Shown in pieces: positions 61,302 to 64,000 of a stretch of 64,000 bases of DNA. Below the pieces are notes generated by a model. That model did no database searches. It saw only the letters and a program-made list of their open reading frames with translations, and had not been told where the DNA came from. The stretch is taken from positions 1 through 64,000 of the forward strand of contig NZ_JAGOBJ010000011.1 of assembly GCF_017983445.1 (NCBI RefSeq), given 5' to 3'. This DNA comes from Halomonas sp. GTDB lineage: Bacteria; Pseudomonadota; Gammaproteobacteria; Pseudomonadales; Halomonadaceae. A program made the translations under genes and the position numbers. Numbering within the stretch: position 1 is the stretch's first letter; each line of letters opens with the position of its first letter.

Positions 61302-61406
61302 CGATAGTTGACTCCAGCTCACATATTACTGACATCTTATCGATTTTTATCCTCGCCTGCTTGCGCTACTTTCAATGCAACTGTTTACTCGCTTTGAGAG
61401 GTCATC

Positions 61407-62612
61407 ATGAACCAACCTGTGATCCAGCCTGATATCAACGGCCTGTTCGGCCAATTCGGCGGCCGCTTCGTGGCCGAAACGCTGATGCCGCTGATTCTTG
61501 AGCTGCAGGCCGAATACGACACTGCCAAAGATGACCCCGAATTCCAGCGCCAGCTGGCCTACTTTCAGAGCGATTACGTTGGGCGCCCCAATCCGCTTTA
61601 TTTCGCCGAGCGGCTGACCGAGCACTTTGGTGGGGCAAAGATTTTCCTCAAGCGGGAAGAGCTTAACCACACCGGCGCGCACAAGATCAATAACTGCATC
61701 GGTCAGATACTGCTGGCCAAACGCATGGGTAAAAAGCGCATTATTGCCGAAACCGGTGCGGGCATGCACGGCGTTGCTACCGCGACGGTGGCGGCGCGTT
61801 TTGGGCTCTCTTGCGTCATCTATATGGGCAGTACGGATATCGAACGCCAGCAACCCAACGTATTTCGTATGAAGCTGCTGGGCGCTGAAGTCATCCCGGT
61901 TACTTCCGGCACCGGCACGCTGAAAGATGCCATGAACGAGGCGCTGCGTGACTGGGTCACCAACATCGATGACACTTTCTACATCATCGGTACCGTGGCC
62001 GGTCCGCACCCGTATCCCGCCATGGTGCGCGACTTCCAGGCAGTAATTGGCCACGAAACCCGCGCGCAAATGCAGGAAAAAGAGGGCCGCCTGCCGGACT
62101 CGTTGGTGGCCTGTATTGGCGGCGGCTCCAACGCCATGGGGCTTTTCCACCCATTCCTGAACGATGCCTCGGTCGAGATGATTGGCGTTGAAGCCGGCGG
62201 CAAGGGCGTCGAGAGCGGTCAGCATGCAGCAAGCCTGAACGGCGGCGCACCGGGCGTGCTCCACGGAAACCGCACCTATCTTTTACAGGATGAGGACGGC
62301 CAGATCATTGATGCCCACTCCATCTCGGCAGGGCTGGATTACCCCGGTATCGGTCCCGAACACGCGTGGTTGCACGAGCAGGGCCGCGTTGAGTACGTAT
62401 CGGCCACTGACGAAGAAGCGCTTGAAGCGTTTCAAACCTGCTGCCGCCTGGAAGGCATCATTCCCGCCCTGGAAACCGCCCATGCGCTGGCCGAAGTGGC
62501 CAAGCGAGCGCCGAATTTACCCAGCGACCATTTGATGGTGGTCAACCTGAGCGGGCGTGGCGATAAAGACATGATGAGCGTGGCCCACTACCTGGGAGAT
62601 AAATTCAAATGA
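61407..62612 (+). CDS. trpB: Tryptophan synthase beta chain
   Basis: 401 aa PLP enzyme joining indole and serine. PLP-binding Lys93 in [21 protein letters not shown] at 18-27; Glu in [13 protein letters not shown]; phosphate loop GGGSNAMG near 231-238. Normal length. GAGAGG precedes the ATG. Confidence 0.98.
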   Translation: MNQPVIQPDINGLFGQFGGRFVAETLMPLILELQAEYDTAKDDPEFQRQLAYFQSDYVGRPNPLYFAERLTEHFGGAKIFLKREELNHTGAHKINNCIGQILLAKRMGKKRIIAETGAGMHGVATATVAARFGLSCVIYMGSTDIERQQPNVFRMKLLGAEVIPVTSGTGTLKDAMNEALRDWVTNIDDTFYIIGTVAGPHPYPAMVRDFQAVIGHETRAQMQEKEGRLPDSLVACIGGGSNAMGLFHPFLNDASVEMIGVEAGGKGVESGQHAASLNGGAPGVLHGNRTYLLQDEDGQIIDAHSISAGLDYPGIGPEHAWLHEQGRVEYVSATDEEALEAFQTCCRLEGIIPALETAHALAEVAKRAPNLPSDHLMVVNLSGRGDKDMMSVAHYLGDKFK

Positions 62613-62632
62613 GCGTGCTTAAGGAGACAGCC

Positions 62633-63484
62633 ATGAACGACGTAACAGCCCCTAACGCGCGTCTTGCAGCACGCTTTGCTGCACTCAAAGCCGAAAATCG
62701 CCCGGCGCTGGTAAGCTACGTGACGGCGGGCGACCCGGATATGGCGACATCACAACGCATTCTGGACGGCCTGCCTGCTGCCGGTGTGGATGTGATCGAG
62801 CTGGGCATGCCGTTCAGCGACCCCATGGCCGATGGCCCCGCAATTCAAAAAGCCGCCCTGCGTGCCCTCAAAGAAGGCCAGACCCAAGCCAAAACGCTGG
62901 AGATGGTGCGCGCCTTTCGCGAAAAAGACACCACCACGCCCATCGTGCTGATGGGTTACTACAACCCGATCTACCGCTATGGCGTTGAACGCTTTTTGAC
63001 CGACGCCGCCCAAGCCGGGGTGGATGGCCTGATCGTGGTGGATATACCACCCGAGCACGACGACGAGCTGTGCCAGCCCGCCGCCCAGCACGGCATAGAC
63101 TTTATTCGCCTGGCCACTCCGACCACCGATGCCAAGCGCCTGCCCAAGGTGCTGGGCAATGCCTCCGGATTTGTCTACTACGTCTCGGTGGCAGGCGTTA
63201 CCGGCGGCAGCGCCCCCTCGCCTGAGAAACTTGAGCGTTCCGTCAGCCAGCTACGTGAACACACGAAGCTTCCCATTGCTGTCGGCTTTGGTATCCGCAC
63301 CCCGGAACAGGCCGCCATCATTGGCCGGTTCAGCGATGCGGTCGTGGTGGGCTCCGCGCTGGTGGATTGCATCGAAAAGGCCGCAACGCCTGATGAAGCT
63401 GTCAACGGCGTGCATAACCTTGCCCGTGAGCTGGCGCAAAGCGTGTGGGAGTGCCGCGAGGTGCGTGAGCCGCAAGTGAGCTAA
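62633..63484 (+). CDS. trpA: Tryptophan synthase alpha chain
   Basis: 283 aa TIM barrel cleaving indole-3-glycerol phosphate to indole. Catalytic Glu56 ([11 protein letters not shown]) and Asp67 (MADGPAIQ), corresponding to Glu49 and Asp60 of Salmonella. ATG at 62633 taken because AAGGAG lies 6-7 bp upstream; the earlier ATG at 62609 overlaps the trpB stop. Confidence 0.97.
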   Translation: MNDVTAPNARLAARFAALKAENRPALVSYVTAGDPDMATSQRILDGLPAAGVDVIELGMPFSDPMADGPAIQKAALRALKEGQTQAKTLEMVRAFREKDTTTPIVLMGYYNPIYRYGVERFLTDAAQAGVDGLIVVDIPPEHDDELCQPAAQHGIDFIRLATPTTDAKRLPKVLGNASGFVYYVSVAGVTGGSAPSPEKLERSVSQLREHTKLPIAVGFGIRTPEQAAIIGRFSDAVVVGSALVDCIEKAATPDEAVNGVHNLARELAQSVWECREVREPQVS

Positions 63485-63507
63485 TCAGCGCCACCCAGAA
63501 AATGCAT

Positions 63508-63539
63508 ACCAAGAGTAGGCCATTGAGCCTGCTCTTGGT
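63508..63539 (+). terminator. Hairpin after trpA
   Basis: Twelve-bp stem ACCAAGAGTAGG / CCTGCTCTTGGT (one G-T pair), loop of 8, 24 bp after the trpA stop. No U-run, so termination efficiency is uncertain. Confidence 0.6.
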
Positions 63540-63688
63540 GTGTCGAGCAACTACCGTTCTAATAGCTGATCGGCTATAGAAATTGGTCATATAGACAACG
63601 TTGGGTTAATAAAAAATTGAGTTTTGGTTGCCTACTGAATATTTTCTTGCTGAAGTGAACAAAATATTCTGCTTTAAGGCGCTTTGAG

Positions 63689-64000
63689 ATGAAACCTGTA
63701 GGCTATGCGTACCTTCATGAACACTTAGCTTTAGGGGTATGCTCACCTATGTGTCCTGCACGGGTGCGTCCCGTCACGCGCATTATGGCTATGGCGAAGG
63801 AGATAGCGGTACCTGCCAGCCGCGCACCAGAAGCCTCGCTACTTGCTCATCTGCTTTTCGCACTGAAACACGAGGGTATTGACCTTGCTATTCTCGCGGG
63901 GGCTTTGCCACACCTGCCAACAGAAGAGTTACAAGATGCCTTGCATGCTTCACCAAACGGCATTTATTTAAGAAAGTTAGGTTATCTATACGAAGCGTTA
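63689..64000 (+). CDS. Fic-family protein, N-terminal part (runs off the window)
   Basis: 104 codons with no stop before the window ends. VGYAYLHEHLAL at the start and LAHLLFALKHEGIDLAILAG then GIYLRKLGYLYEAL match the N-terminal helical region found in many Fic (AMPylase-like) proteins ahead of the Fic core, which would follow outside the window. The catalytic HxFx(D/E)GN motif is not visible. AAGG about 10 bp upstream of the ATG. Confidence 0.6.
   Translation, partial: MKPVGYAYLHEHLALGVCSPMCPARVRPVTRIMAMAKEIAVPASRAPEASLLAHLLFALKHEGIDLAILAGALPHLPTEELQDALHASPNGIYLRKLGYLYEAL

Noticed and set aside
60756-61307. 183-codon plus-strand frame opposite trpI
   Set aside because: Shadow of the trpI gene, which has a strong match to TrpI.
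61347-62264. 305-codon minus-strand frame opposite trpB
   Set aside because: Complement of a highly conserved gene; no family resemblance; would also overlap the trpBA promoter region.
1-64000. CRISPR arrays, tRNA or rRNA genes
   Set aside because: No regularly spaced direct repeats of the right size and no cloverleaf or rRNA-like sequence was noticed on either strand; a dedicated search was not possible.

Overview
The window is a chromosomal stretch from a halophilic or marine gammaproteobacterium, most likely a Halomonas-like member of the Halomonadaceae. That assignment is inference. It rests on proteobacterial gene pairs with close E. coli or Pseudomonas counterparts (GntK/GntR, YghU, YgeA, YaeQ, TolC-AcrAB, TrpI-TrpBA), many acidic proteins, and a diet of polyols, sugar acids and TRAP substrates. 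No rRNA, tRNA or CRISPR array was seen.

Layout. 0.1-3.4 kb: gluconate/idonate operon (idnD, idnO, gntP, minus strand) behind tandem GntR operators. 3.6-9.7 kb: glutathione transferases, YaeQ, an LpxR-like lipid A deacylase, small membrane proteins and a YgeA-type racemase. 9.7-10.7 kb: Ohr/OhrR peroxide defence. 10.8-12.5 kb: gntK-gntR with a matching GntR operator, so the gluconate regulon is split into two blocks. 12.6-18.4 kb: housekeeping and stress genes (MOSC, EamA, OsmC, PRC-barrel, 2OG oxygenase, two Nudix, a NIF3-type domain). 18.6-28.0 kb: polyol regulon (SorC regulator, smoEFGK ABC importer, HAD phosphatase, mannitol-type dehydrogenase, xylulokinase). 28.4-37.1 kb: tolC-acrA-acrB and, 2 kb downstream of acrB, its likely repressor acrR; both have AcrR-like operators. 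37.3-47.6 kb: aspartoacylase-like enzyme, catalase, dusA with an integrase scar at its 5' side, hicAB, two-gene AraC/LysE unit, Tat-signal SDR, DapA-family enzyme and a glycerophosphodiesterase. 47.9-51.4 kb: membrane-anchored PQQ sugar dehydrogenase, LysE exporter, DUF2235 hydrolase.

51.4-60.3 kb is the most unusual block. A decayed LysR gene is followed by an AT-rich leader with two TTGGT-NN-ACCAA palindromes. Then comes a tight operon with a split transketolase, a complete TRAP transporter, a 3-hydroxyisobutyrate/L-threonate-type dehydrogenase, a TIM-barrel isomerase and an SDR, and finally a FadR-type GntR regulator. It has no kinase or aldolase; the substrate is unknown. 60.4-63.5 kb: trpI divergent from trpBA. 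The window ends inside a probable Fic-family gene.

Two copies of a 146-bp element with terminal inverted repeats (4326-4471 and 21988-22133, opposite orientation, 138/146 identical) point to a small non-autonomous mobile repeat family. Three gene remnants (fructosamine-kinase-like, integrase, LysR) are described from frames that carry stops or shifts.
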